Shown: in pieces, positions 6,950 to 14,145 of the stretch
Layout: every line of letters starts with the position of its first letter
Position numbering within the stretch: the stretch's first letter is position 1
Origin: Acidobacteria bacterium 37-71-11
Lineage (GTDB): Bacteria > Acidobacteriota > Thermoanaerobaculia > Thermoanaerobaculales > Thermoanaerobaculaceae
Assembly: GCA_002279285.1 (NCBI GenBank)
Contig: NCBR01000032.1
Coordinates: 1 to 19,690, forward strand
Direction of reading: 5' to 3'
DNA length: 19,690 nt
Notes under the pieces: generated by a model
Databases searched by the model: none
Told to the model about the DNA's origin: nothing
What the model saw: only the letters and a program-made list of their open reading frames with translations
Program-made: the position numbers and the translations under genes

Positions 6950-7807
6950 ATGAAGGTCAAGCGCGCGGCCAAGTACGGGTTCTGCTCCGGCGTCCGCGTC
7001 GCGGACATCAAGGTGAAGCGTTTCGCCCGGGGCGGCGGTCGCGGCGCGATCCTCGGCCAGGTGGTGCACAACGAGCGCGTCGTGGAGGAGATGGCCGGTC
7101 TGGGCGTGCGCACCGTCAAGACGATGGACGAGGTGGCGGACGGGGTGATCGTGTTCTCCGCCCACGGGGTGCCGCCCTCGTTCCACGAAGGAGCGCGGCG
7201 GCGCGGCCTCGAGGTCCTCGACACGACGTGCAAGTTCGTCTACGACATCCATCACGCATCGCAGCACGCGCGCGCCGCCGGCGCGCACCTCGTCTTCGTC
7301 GGCGACCCCGGCCACCGCGAGGTCATCGGCTACACGCACGACCTCGATCCCGCCTTCTACCACATCGTCCACACGGTCGAGCAGGCGCAGGCGGTCGACT
7401 GGTCGCAGTACGCGGCGATCACGATCTTCTACCAGACGACGCTGAACGCCGAGGAGTATGAAGACGTCGTGCGCGCGATCGAGGACGCCAACCCGAAGGC
7501 GGTGCGCGCGGACACGATCTGCTACGCGACCAAAGAGAACCAGGACGCGGCGCGGGTGCTGGCGTCCGACCCGGAGGTGGACCTCGTCCTCGTCGTCGGC
7601 GGCAAGCACTCCGCGAACACCCGCCACCTGCACGACATCTGCGCCCGCTTCAAACCCAGCTACCTCGTCCAGGGCGTCGAGGACCTCGACCCCGCCTGGC
7701 TCGAGGGTGTCGCCTGCGTCGGCCTGACGGCCGGCGCTTCGACCCCGGACTACGTGATCGACGAGGTGGAGCAGCGCCTGCGGGAGCTTGCCCCGACCCG
7801 AGCCTGA
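6950..7807 (+). CDS. ispH: 4-hydroxy-3-methylbut-2-enyl diphosphate reductase
   Basis: Final enzyme of the methylerythritol phosphate pathway. It is an oxygen-sensitive 4Fe-4S reductase that gives isopentenyl and dimethylallyl diphosphate. The three cluster-binding cysteines are C12 (YGFCSGV), C94 (DTTCKFV) and C191 (TICYATKEN). Other family segments seen are VVHNERVVEEM, FSAHGVPP, GHREVIGY (with the catalytic-type Glu124), QTTLNAEEY, GGKHSANT and GLTAGASTP. At 285 aa it is a typical short form. ATG 6950 is preceded by GGCGGAGGGG and places C12 at the usual position. A TTG at 6923 in the same frame would overlap aroC and add nothing family-like. The MEP route is thus probably the isoprenoid source of this organism. 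Confidence 0.95.
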   Translation: MKVKRAAKYGFCSGVRVADIKVKRFARGGGRGAILGQVVHNERVVEEMAGLGVRTVKTMDEVADGVIVFSAHGVPPSFHEGARRRGLEVLDTTCKFVYDIHHASQHARAAGAHLVFVGDPGHREVIGYTHDLDPAFYHIVHTVEQAQAVDWSQYAAITIFYQTTLNAEEYEDVVRAIEDANPKAVRADTICYATKENQDAARVLASDPEVDLVLVVGGKHSANTRHLHDICARFKPSYLVQGVEDLDPAWLEGVACVGLTAGASTPDYVIDEVEQRLRELAPTRA

Positions 7808-7814
7808 GCCCCGT

Positions 7815-7832
7815 GGCCGGCCGGCGCCGGCC
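7815..7832 (+). terminator. GC hairpin after ispH
   Basis: GGCCGGC (7815-7821) pairs with GCCGGCC (7826-7832) across a 4-base loop, 8 bases after the ispH stop. No U-run follows. It may protect the 3' end or attenuate read-through into the kinase gene. Confidence 0.3.
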
Positions 7833-7865
7833 TCCCGGGCGGATACCTCTCGCACGGACGTGTGT

Positions 7866-7871
7866 CATAGT
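7866..7871 (+). promoter_or_regulatory. candidate -10 element for the hybrid histidine kinase
   Basis: CATAGT (four of six matches to TATAAT) lies in the only locally AT-richer stretch of the ispH-kinase gap, 9 bases before ATG 7881. There is no Shine-Dalgarno sequence for that ATG, so a short or absent leader is possible. No convincing -35 box is seen. Confidence 0.25.
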
Positions 7872-7880
7872 TTCGTTCAG

Positions 7881-10196
7881 ATGCGCACGACGAAACGCAA
7901 GCGCGCGGAACCGGCGGCACCGAATCGGCCTCCGCTGAGGCAGGATACGGCGAGGCCGTCGGGCGACGCCGAGGATACGGCTGCGCTCCGCGACTCCGAG
8001 GAGCGCTTCAGGGGCATCTTCGAGAACTCCCTGATCGGCGTCTACCGCACCGCGCCCGACGGACGGATCCTGATGGCGAACCCGGCCCTGGTGCGCATGC
8101 TGGGCTACGCCTCGTTCGCCGAGCTCGCGGCAAGGAACCTGGAGGATCAGCACGACTCCATCGACTATGAGCGGGCCGAGTTCAAGAGACGCGTGGAGCA
8201 AGACGGCACGATCACCGGCCTCGAGGTCCGCTGGCGGCGGCGGGACGGGACGGTCTTCCATGTTCGCGAAGGCGCCCGCGTCGTGCGCGGCGAGGACGGC
8301 CGGACGCTCTATTACGAGGGCACCGTCGAGGACATCACCGAGCAGAGGCGGTCGCGCCAGCTCGTGCTTCAACAGGCCGCGTTCATGACGGCGGCGATGG
8401 ACGGCATGGCGATTCTCGACCAGGACGGCCGCTACCTCTACGTCAACGACGCCCACGCCCGGATCTACGGCTACGAGGCGCCCGCGGAGCTCCTCGGCAA
8501 GAGCTGGGAGACCCTCTACAACGACGTTGAGCTGCGCCGGTTCAACCAGGAGATCATGCCCGTCTTCTGGCAAAGCGGGCAGTGGCGCGGCGAGGCCGTC
8601 GGGCGGCGGCGTGACGGCGGTGAGTTCCCGCAGGAGCTCTCGCTCACGCGCATCGAGGGCGGCGGCCTGGTGTGCGTCGTCCGCGACATCTCCGAGGCGA
8701 AACGTGCCGAGGAGATCAGGGCACGGCTGGCGACCGCGGTCGAGCAGGCGGCCGAGGTCATCGTGATCACCGACACCGCCGGGACGATCCAGTACGTGAA
8801 CCCCGCGTTCGAGCGGGTCACCGGCTACAGCGCGGCCGAAGCGGTCGGCGGCAACTCCCGCATCCTTAAGAGCGGCGCGCACGACGCCAAGTTCTACGCC
8901 GCGATGTGGCGGACGTTGGCCGGGGGCGAGGTGTGGAGTGGCCATTTCGTCAACCGGCGCAAGGACGGCGCCCTCTACGAGGAGGAGGCCACGATCTCGC
9001 CGATCCGCGACGCCGCCGGCGCGATCGTCAACTTCGTCGCGGTAAAACGCGACGTGACCGGGGAGGTCCAACTCGCCCGGCAACTTCGCGAGTCGCAGAA
9101 GTTGCAGGCGATCGGACAGCTCGCGGGCGGGGTCGCGCACGATTTCAACAACCTGCTGCAAGCCGTCGTGGGGACGGTCGAGGTCCTGCGCAGCCAGGGC
9201 AGTGACCCGCAGGTCCTCACGAAGGCCGTCACCGAGCTGGAGACGGACATCCGCCGCGGCGCCGCCCTCGCCCGCCAGCTCCTCCTGTTCGCCCACCGCA
9301 GCGTCGTCAAGACCGAGCGGATCGACCTCAACGATGTCGTCCGCAGCGCCGATCGGCTGTTGCGCCGGCTCCTGCGCGAGGACATCCGTTTCGGCATCGA
9401 ACCGGTCCCCGAACCGTTGCCGGTCGATGCCGACCGCGGCCAGCTCGAGCAGGTGCTCGTCAACCTCGCGGTCAACGCGGTGGACGCGATGCCGGCGGGC
9501 GGCGCACTGACGATCCGCACAAGTCACCCATCCGGCGGCGACGCGGTCCTCGAGGTGCAGGATACCGGCGTTGGCATCCCAGAGGAGGTTCGAGCGCGCA
9601 TCTTCGAGCCGTTTTTCACCACCAAGGGGTCCGAGAAGGGGATCGGGCTCGGCCTTTCGGTCGTGCACGGGATCGTTACCGGGCACGGCGGCACGATCGA
9701 GGTCGCCAGCCGACCGGGCGAGGGTGCCACCTTCCGCATCGCGCTCCCGTACCGGGACAGCGGCATCGGGCGGCAGCCGGCGCCGACGAGCCCCGCGACG
9801 GCGCCGCCTCACGCCGGCGGCAAGAGGGTCCTGCTCGTCGAGGACGAGCGCGGCGCCCGCGAGGGGCTGCAGCAGGTCCTCACCGCGCTCGGCTACGAGG
9901 CCGTGGCGGTCGCCAGCGGCGAGCAGGCGGTCGCGCTGCCTACCGCCCCCCCGTTCGACGCGCTGCTCACCGACCTCATGCTGCCCGGCCTCCACGGCGT
10001 CGAGGTTGCCGCCGCACTGCGCGCGCGCTGGCCGCAGATCCAGGTAGTCGTCATGTCCGGGTACGCCGAGGACGAAGCGATCCGCCGCGGCGTGTTCGAG
10101 GGCAAACTACGCTTCTTGCAGAAGCCGTTCGACATGGCGACGCTTGCCCGGGAGCTGGGCGCCGCCCTGGGCGACGCTGAAGCGAGTGAAGAGTGA
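7881..10196 (+). CDS. hybrid sensor histidine kinase (PAS-PAS-PAS-HisKA-HATPase-REC)
   Basis: A 771-aa cytoplasmic signalling kinase with no transmembrane segment. Three PAS domains are recognisable: PAS1 ~38-160, PAS2 ~163-278 and PAS3 ~280-405, each with an N-A/P/D-A turn and a GY motif. The HisKA box has phospho-accepting H420 in AGGVAHDFNNLL. The ATPase domain has the N box (VNLAVNAVDAM), the G1 box DTGVGIP at 561-567 and GIGLGLSVVHG. The C-terminal receiver has acidic residues in LVEDE, phospho-acceptor D698 in LTDLMLPG, a Ser in MSGYA and K748 in LQKPFD. All catalytic residues are present. Sensed signals are unknown, and PAS3 lacks the LOV cysteine. An output regulator with a DNA-binding domain is not in the window. 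The ATG at 7881 is favoured over an in-frame TTG at 7788 inside ispH. Its last codons lie in an inverted repeat. Confidence 0.93.
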   Translation: MRTTKRKRAEPAAPNRPPLRQDTARPSGDAEDTAALRDSEERFRGIFENSLIGVYRTAPDGRILMANPALVRMLGYASFAELAARNLEDQHDSIDYERAEFKRRVEQDGTITGLEVRWRRRDGTVFHVREGARVVRGEDGRTLYYEGTVEDITEQRRSRQLVLQQAAFMTAAMDGMAILDQDGRYLYVNDAHARIYGYEAPAELLGKSWETLYNDVELRRFNQEIMPVFWQSGQWRGEAVGRRRDGGEFPQELSLTRIEGGGLVCVVRDISEAKRAEEIRARLATAVEQAAEVIVITDTAGTIQYVNPAFERVTGYSAAEAVGGNSRILKSGAHDAKFYAAMWRTLAGGEVWSGHFVNRRKDGALYEEEATISPIRDAAGAIVNFVAVKRDVTGEVQLARQLRESQKLQAIGQLAGGVAHDFNNLLQAVVGTVEVLRSQGSDPQVLTKAVTELETDIRRGAALARQLLLFAHRSVVKTERIDLNDVVRSADRLLRRLLREDIRFGIEPVPEPLPVDADRGQLEQVLVNLAVNAVDAMPAGGALTIRTSHPSGGDAVLEVQDTGVGIPEEVRARIFEPFFTTKGSEKGIGLGLSVVHGIVTGHGGTIEVASRPGEGATFRIALPYRDSGIGRQPAPTSPATAPPHAGGKRVLLVEDERGAREGLQQVLTALGYEAVAVASGEQAVALPTAPPFDALLTDLMLPGLHGVEVAAALRARWPQIQVVVMSGYAEDEAIRRGVFEGKLRFLQKPFDMATLARELGAALGDAEASEE

Positions 10197-10332
10197 AGCG
10201 TCGAGAACTGGGGAAGGCGGAAGCAGGGAACCGGGTGAGGAGAACCACGACCGGCCCGACCAGACTCCGGCGTTTGGGTTCCCGTTCTCCCTCTTCCCTC
10301 TTCCTTCTTCCCTCTACCTTGTCACTCTTCAC
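10186..10332. repeat. long imperfect inverted repeat between convergent genes
   Basis: The outer arms GTGAAGAGTGA (10186-10196) and TCACTCTTCAC (10322-10332) are perfect 11-base inverted repeats, and each contains the stop codon of its own gene (kinase, then asparaginase). Inside, a purine-rich strand (about 10209-10247, GGGAAGG, GGAAGC, AGGGAACC) faces a pyrimidine-rich strand (about 10276-10319, GGTTCCC, CTCTTCCCTCTTCC) that can pair with it imperfectly. A tandem heptamer AGTGAAG (10185-10198) opens the element. It may act as a two-way terminator, or be a small mobile or REP-like repeat. There is no other gene in the gap. Confidence 0.55.
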
Positions 10333-11414
10333 GTCTTCTTGAACAGGTACGCGCACTCGACCAGCTGCGGCTCCGAGCCGGCGCGGCACACCGCGTACTT
10401 CGTCCGCTCGCCCGCCCAGATCGCGGCGCCGCCGACCTCCCCCGCCCGGTTGACGGCGTAGAGCAGGAGGTTGTTCTTCGGCCGTCCCTTGGCGTCCTTG
10501 AGGTAGTCGAGCTTGGTGTTGCGCACGACACGCTCGAGCGTCGCCACGCACGCGGCTTCGGGGGAGGAGCCGTGGCGCATGAACTCCACGACAGTGTGGC
10601 CGCCCGCCACGATGATGTTGCTCTCGCCGTGGCCGGTGCCCCCCGCCGAACCGACATCACCGTCGCAGTACAGGCCGGCCCCGATCAGCGGCGAGTCGCC
10701 GACGCGCCCCGACATCTTGAAGAATAGACCGGACGTGGTCGTGCAGCACCCGAGCTGCCCGCCCTCGCCGCACGCCGACAGGTGGATCGTCCCCTGCGGG
10801 CGGAAGTAGACGTCGCTGTACTTCTTGATGAACCACTGGATGTCCGGGTCATCCGACTCCTTGCCGGTCGGCAGCCAGTCGTCGTGCTGCGAGGCGTTCT
10901 CCTTCCAGAACATCCAGATCTTGCGCGAGCGCTCGGTGAGCAGGTCCTGCTCGGGGAAGCCGTAGTCCCGGGCGAACCTGAGCGCCCCCTCGCCCACCAG
11001 AAGGATGCGGGTGGTGTGGCGCATGACCTCGAGCGCGACCTGCGCCGGGTGCACGATCCGCTCGAGCGCCGCGACGGCCCCCGCCCGCATCGTCGTGCCG
11101 TCCATCACGGCGGCGTCGAGCTGCACCACCCCATCCTCGTTCGGCAGCCCGCCGTAGCCGACGGTCACGTCCTCGGGGTCGGCCTCCACCAGTCCGACGC
11201 CGGCCACCGCCGCGTCCACCGGCGACGCGCCGGCGCTCATGCGCTCGACCGCGAGCTTGACCGCGTGGATGCCGTTCATCGAGGAGATCGCAACCGGGCG
11301 GATCGAGGCGGGCGGCGGCGCGGCCTTGGCAAGAGCGGGGGCGACAGCCGCGACGGCGGCGGCCTTGGCCGTGGTGGCGATGAGATCGCGACGGGTCATC
11401 GGGTCATCGGGCAT
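10329..11414 (-). CDS. N(4)-(beta-N-acetylglucosaminyl)-L-asparaginase-family Ntn hydrolase with Tat signal
   Basis: Member of the asparaginase-2 / glycosylasparaginase family, which self-cleaves to expose a catalytic Thr and hydrolyses GlcNAc-Asn or beta-aspartyl bonds. The N-terminus has a twin-arginine motif (MTRRDLIATTAKAAAVAA) and Ala-rich h-region, so folded export is predicted. Family landmarks are MDGTTMRAGAV, ILLVGEGALRFA, the self-cleavage site at G208-T209, GRVGDSPLIGAG, and GGTGHGE. The pattern follows human aspartylglucosaminidase over most of its length, including VVEFMRHGSSPEAAC. However, the usual His-Asp before the Thr is Gln207-Gly208, and Gly-Thr is what plant-type isoaspartyl peptidases use. 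ATG 11414 has an excellent ribosome-binding site (AAGGAGG, 7-8 bases away). The substrate could be glycopeptides or isoaspartyl peptides. It diverges from the lipoprotein amidohydrolase gene 75 bases away. Confidence 0.88.
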   Translation of the reverse strand: MPDDPMTRRDLIATTAKAAAVAAVAPALAKAAPPPASIRPVAISSMNGIHAVKLAVERMSAGASPVDAAVAGVGLVEADPEDVTVGYGGLPNEDGVVQLDAAVMDGTTMRAGAVAALERIVHPAQVALEVMRHTTRILLVGEGALRFARDYGFPEQDLLTERSRKIWMFWKENASQHDDWLPTGKESDDPDIQWFIKKYSDVYFRPQGTIHLSACGEGGQLGCCTTTSGLFFKMSGRVGDSPLIGAGLYCDGDVGSAGGTGHGESNIIVAGGHTVVEFMRHGSSPEAACVATLERVVRNTKLDYLKDAKGRPKNNLLLYAVNRAGEVGGAAIWAGERTKYAVCRAGSEPQLVECAYLFKKT

Positions 11415-11477
11415 CGGCGATCCTCCTTGACGGCGCCAGCATACTCGTTCCCCGTTGCTCCGGCTGCCGTCGCCGGG

Positions 11478-11483
11478 TAGAGT
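11478..11483 (+). promoter_or_regulatory. candidate -10 element for the amidohydrolase-pcm pair
   Basis: TAGAGT (four of six matches to TATAAT) ends 6 bases before GTG 11490. No Shine-Dalgarno sequence is present, so leaderless initiation is possible. The 75-base gap between the divergent genes leaves little room for anything except two promoters. Confidence 0.3.
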
Positions 11484-11489
11484 AGCATC

Positions 11490-13154
11490 GTGCTACGCGC
11501 CACAGTCTTGCTGTCGCTCGTCGTTATCGGCGCTGCCGCTTGCGGCCGAGCGCCGCGCTGCGACCGGCTGCTGACCGGCGGCGTCGTCCACCTCCCGGGT
11601 GGCACGCAGCGACTCGAAATCGCGATCGCCGACGGCCGCATCGTGGCGCTCGTGCCCCCCGCCGACGCCGCGCCGTGGCGGCGCGCCGCGGCCGAGGTCG
11701 TCGACCTCCACGGCGCGCACGTCTTCCCCGGCTGGACCGAGAGCCACGGCCACCTCGTCGGCTACGGGGCGGCGCTCGAGGAAGTCGACCTCGATGGCGC
11801 GGCGAGCCTCGACGAGGTCGTGGCCCGGGTTCGCCAGGCCGCCGCGAAGCTGCCCCCGGGCGTCTGGGTCCTGGGCCGCGGCTGGGATCAAAACCTCTGG
11901 CCGGACAAACGCTTCCCCATCAACCGCTCGCTCTCCGCGGCGGTCGCTGACCACCCGGTGCTGCTCGGCAGGGTGGACGGGCACGCGGCGCTCGCCAACG
12001 CCGCCGCCCTCACCGCCGCCGGGATCACGCGGGCGACCGCCGACCCGCCGGGCGGCCGCATCGTGCGCGACGCGGCGGGAGAGCCCACCGGCGTGCTCCT
12101 CGACGCCGCCGCGGGGCTGCTCGACCGCGTCGTGCCCGCGCCCACCGCCGCTGACCTCGAACGCCGCGTGCGCCTCGCCTGCCGGCACTTGGCGGCGTTC
12201 GGCATCACCCAGATCGACGACGCCGGCACGGCCGCGCCCGAGCTGGCGGTGCTGCGCGCGATGCACGCCGCCGGCACGCTGCCGTTGCGCGTCTACGTGA
12301 TGCTCGACACGCACGACGACGGCTTCCTCGACGGCGAGCTCGCCGCTGGGCCGCGCGTCAGCCGCGACGGGATGCTGGCGGTGCGGGCGGTCAAGCTGTT
12401 CGCCGACGGCGCCCTCGGCTCGCGCGGCGCGCTGCTCTCGGCGCCGTACAGCGACGATCCCTCGACCCGCGGGATCGAGGTCACCTCCGAGGCCCGCCTT
12501 GCCGACGTCGTCCGCCGGGCCGCGCGCGCCGGCTTCCAGCCGTGCATCCACGCGATCGGGGACGCGGCGGTGACGAGGGTGCTGGACATCTACGAGCGCG
12601 AACTCGGCGCCCGCGGCGATGTCCTCCGCCCGCGCGTCGAGCACGCCCAGATCGTACGCCCCGAGGATGTGCCGCGCTTTGCCCAAGAGGGCGCGATCGC
12701 CTCGGTGCAGCCGGCGCACTGCATCGCGGACATGCCGTGGGCGCCGGCCCGCCTCGGGCCGACCCGCATCGCCTGGGCCTACCGGTGGCGATCCCTCCTC
12801 GCCGCCGGCGCCCGCCTCTGCCTCGGCTCCGACGTCCCGGTGGCGAGCCCCGACCCTCGCCTCGGCATGTGGGCCGCGGTGACACGCCGTACCCCCGAGG
12901 GGACACCTCCTGGCGGCTGGAACCCCGCCGAGTGCCTCTCACCCGCCGAAGCCCTGGCCGGCTACACGAGCTGGGCCGCGTTCGCCACGTTCGAGGAGAA
13001 CTGGCGCGGGCGCATCGCGCCCGGGTACGCCGCCGACCTCACCGTGCTCGACCGCGACGCAACCGCCGGCGATCCGGCAGCGATCTTGCAAGCCAAGGTG
13101 CTGCGCACCGTCGTTGCGGGGCGCGATGTCTTTGTGGCGGGGAGCGGGATGTGA
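11490..13154 (+). CDS. YtcJ-like amidohydrolase, probable lipoprotein
   Basis: Metal-dependent hydrolase of the amidohydrolase-3 (YtcJ) group. Members hydrolyse amide or related C-N bonds, mostly with unknown natural substrates. The 554-aa protein starts with a short signal (MLRATVLLSLVVIGAAAC) whose Cys18 is a plausible lipidation site, although AAAC is a weak lipobox. Family segments in order are FPGWTESHGHLVGYG (the HxH metal motif), LGRVDGHAALAN, ITQIDDAG, VKLFADGALGSRGA, CIHAIGDAAVTRVLD (metal-binding His), RVEHAQIV, and LGSDVPVASPDP (the metal/catalytic Asp). Metal-site residues look complete. GTG 11490 is the only start that keeps the leader. The stop codon overlaps the start of the methyltransferase gene by four bases, so translational coupling is likely. 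Relation to isoaspartyl dipeptidase is at superfamily level only. Confidence 0.88.
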   Translation: MLRATVLLSLVVIGAAACGRAPRCDRLLTGGVVHLPGGTQRLEIAIADGRIVALVPPADAAPWRRAAAEVVDLHGAHVFPGWTESHGHLVGYGAALEEVDLDGAASLDEVVARVRQAAAKLPPGVWVLGRGWDQNLWPDKRFPINRSLSAAVADHPVLLGRVDGHAALANAAALTAAGITRATADPPGGRIVRDAAGEPTGVLLDAAAGLLDRVVPAPTAADLERRVRLACRHLAAFGITQIDDAGTAAPELAVLRAMHAAGTLPLRVYVMLDTHDDGFLDGELAAGPRVSRDGMLAVRAVKLFADGALGSRGALLSAPYSDDPSTRGIEVTSEARLADVVRRAARAGFQPCIHAIGDAAVTRVLDIYERELGARGDVLRPRVEHAQIVRPEDVPRFAQEGAIASVQPAHCIADMPWAPARLGPTRIAWAYRWRSLLAAGARLCLGSDVPVASPDPRLGMWAAVTRRTPEGTPPGGWNPAECLSPAEALAGYTSWAAFATFEENWRGRIAPGYAADLTVLDRDATAGDPAAILQAKVLRTVVAGRDVFVAGSGM

Positions 13155-13879
13155 GGATCTCTAGGGTGTTCGTCATGCTCGCGCTCGCCGGAGGTTGGTC
13201 GTGGGGATGCGGCGGCGGGAAGACGACCGACCAGGAGGCGAGGTGGGCGGCGCTGCGCGACGAGATGGTCACCAGCCAGATCGCCGCGCGCGGGGTGCGC
13301 GACCCGGGCGTGCTGGCCGCACTGCGGACCGTTCCACGCCACATGTTCGTGCCGGCCGACGTACGCGCCCAAGCGTACGCCGACCACCCGCTGCCGATCG
13401 GCGAGGGGCAGACGATCTCGCAGCCGTACATCGTCGGCCTGATGACCGAGCTGCTCGAGGTCAAGCCCGGCGACCGCGTGCTCGAGATCGGCACCGGGTC
13501 CGGGTATCAGGCGGCGGTGCTCGCCGCAATGGGCTGCCACGTCTACACGATCGAGATCCGCGACGCGCTCGCGCGCGAGGCCGAGCAACGCCTGCAGTCG
13601 CTCGGGGTCACAAACGTCCACGTGCGCACCGGCGACGGCTACGCCGGCTGGCCGGAGGCGGCGCCGTTTGCCGGCATCATCGTCACCGCCGCCCCCGAGC
13701 ACATCCCGCAGCCGCTCCTCGACCAGCTCAAGGTCGGCGGCCGCATGGTGATCCCGGTGGGCGCGTTCTACCAGCAGCTCAAGGTCATCACCCGCGCCGG
13801 CGCGGCCGACTTCCCCGAGCGCGACGTCATCCCGGTGCGCTTCGTGCCGATGACCGGCGAGGCCGAGCGCCGCCCCTAG
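13151..13879 (+). CDS. pcm: protein-L-isoaspartate O-methyltransferase with lipoprotein-like leader
   Basis: Repairs isoaspartyl residues in damaged proteins by SAM-dependent methylation. The family pattern is complete: EMVTSQIAARGVRDPGVL, VPRHMFVP, GEGQTISQPYIVGLM, the SAM-binding VLEIGTGSGYQ (Gly114/116/118), GDGYAG, and DQLKVGGRMVIPVG. GTG 13151 overlaps the amidohydrolase stop by four bases (GTGA) and gives 242 aa. It begins with a basic, then hydrophobic leader (VRISRVFVMLALAGGWSWGC) ending in Cys20, and the catalytic domain starts about 20 residues later. That is exactly the layout of a lipoprotein. The usual enzyme is cytoplasmic and needs SAM, so an exported form is unusual. A cytoplasmic product from an internal start is the alternative, but no internal start with a clear ribosome-binding site was noted. 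Enzyme identity is firm; location is inferred. Confidence 0.92.
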   Translation: MRISRVFVMLALAGGWSWGCGGGKTTDQEARWAALRDEMVTSQIAARGVRDPGVLAALRTVPRHMFVPADVRAQAYADHPLPIGEGQTISQPYIVGLMTELLEVKPGDRVLEIGTGSGYQAAVLAAMGCHVYTIEIRDALAREAEQRLQSLGVTNVHVRTGDGYAGWPEAAPFAGIIVTAAPEHIPQPLLDQLKVGGRMVIPVGAFYQQLKVITRAGAADFPERDVIPVRFVPMTGEAERRP

Positions 13880-13930
13880 CCGGGCCAACGCGGCCAGAGG
13901 CGGGGGGCCGGACTCCGGGCACGGGACGAC

Positions 13931-14145
13931 GTGGTCAGTGGTCATCAGTGGAGATCAACGACAGCGCGCCCGGCGGGCGCGCCCCACATTAGAAGCAACT
14001 ACGCGAACCGCAGGGCCTCCGAGCTTGCGGCGTGTAGCCGCGCCGCCGAGAGTGGGCCGGATGCTAGGCGCGCGAGCCGGCCGAACCGGAGTGTAGCCGG
14101 AGGCTACATGAGGATTCGAGCCGGCGACGCTATCGGCGGCGCCTC
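13931..14145. repeat. composite intergenic element (tandem heptamers, shared GC repeat, hairpins)
   Basis: This fills most of the 266-base gap between convergent pcm and the C69 peptidase gene, and no gene is visible in it. Parts in order: a tandem GTGGTCA heptamer (13931-13944); copy 2 of the dispersed repeat (13964-13989), itself a hairpin with arms 13964-13970 and 13976-13982; a degenerate duplicated segment with GTGTAGCCG near 14032 and again at 14091, and CGAGCCGGC-like words near 14073 and 14117; and a perfect GTAGCC-GGA-GGCTAC hairpin (14093-14107). Base composition is less extreme than in the genes. It may be a small non-autonomous repeat, a structured RNA or a two-way terminator. Confidence 0.45.

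Noticed and set aside
6936..7807. aroC-ispH adjacency as a new pathway link
   Set aside because: Both are housekeeping end-step enzymes with unrelated substrates. Shared transcription alone is not evidence of a joint function.
7788..7880. TTG start for the histidine kinase inside ispH
   Set aside because: The added 31 residues are Pro/Arg-rich shadow of ispH and its trailer. A GGGAG lies upstream, so it cannot be fully excluded, but ATG 7881 fits better.
8715..9060. Third PAS domain as a LOV photosensor
   Set aside because: The flavin-binding NCRFLQ-type motif is replaced by GGNSRILKSG with no cysteine, so it is an ordinary PAS domain.
7650..9995. Minus-strand open frame of 781 codons over ispH and the histidine kinase
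   Set aside because: Its translation is low-complexity and has no family motif, whereas the plus frame shows complete PAS, HisKA, ATPase and receiver signatures.
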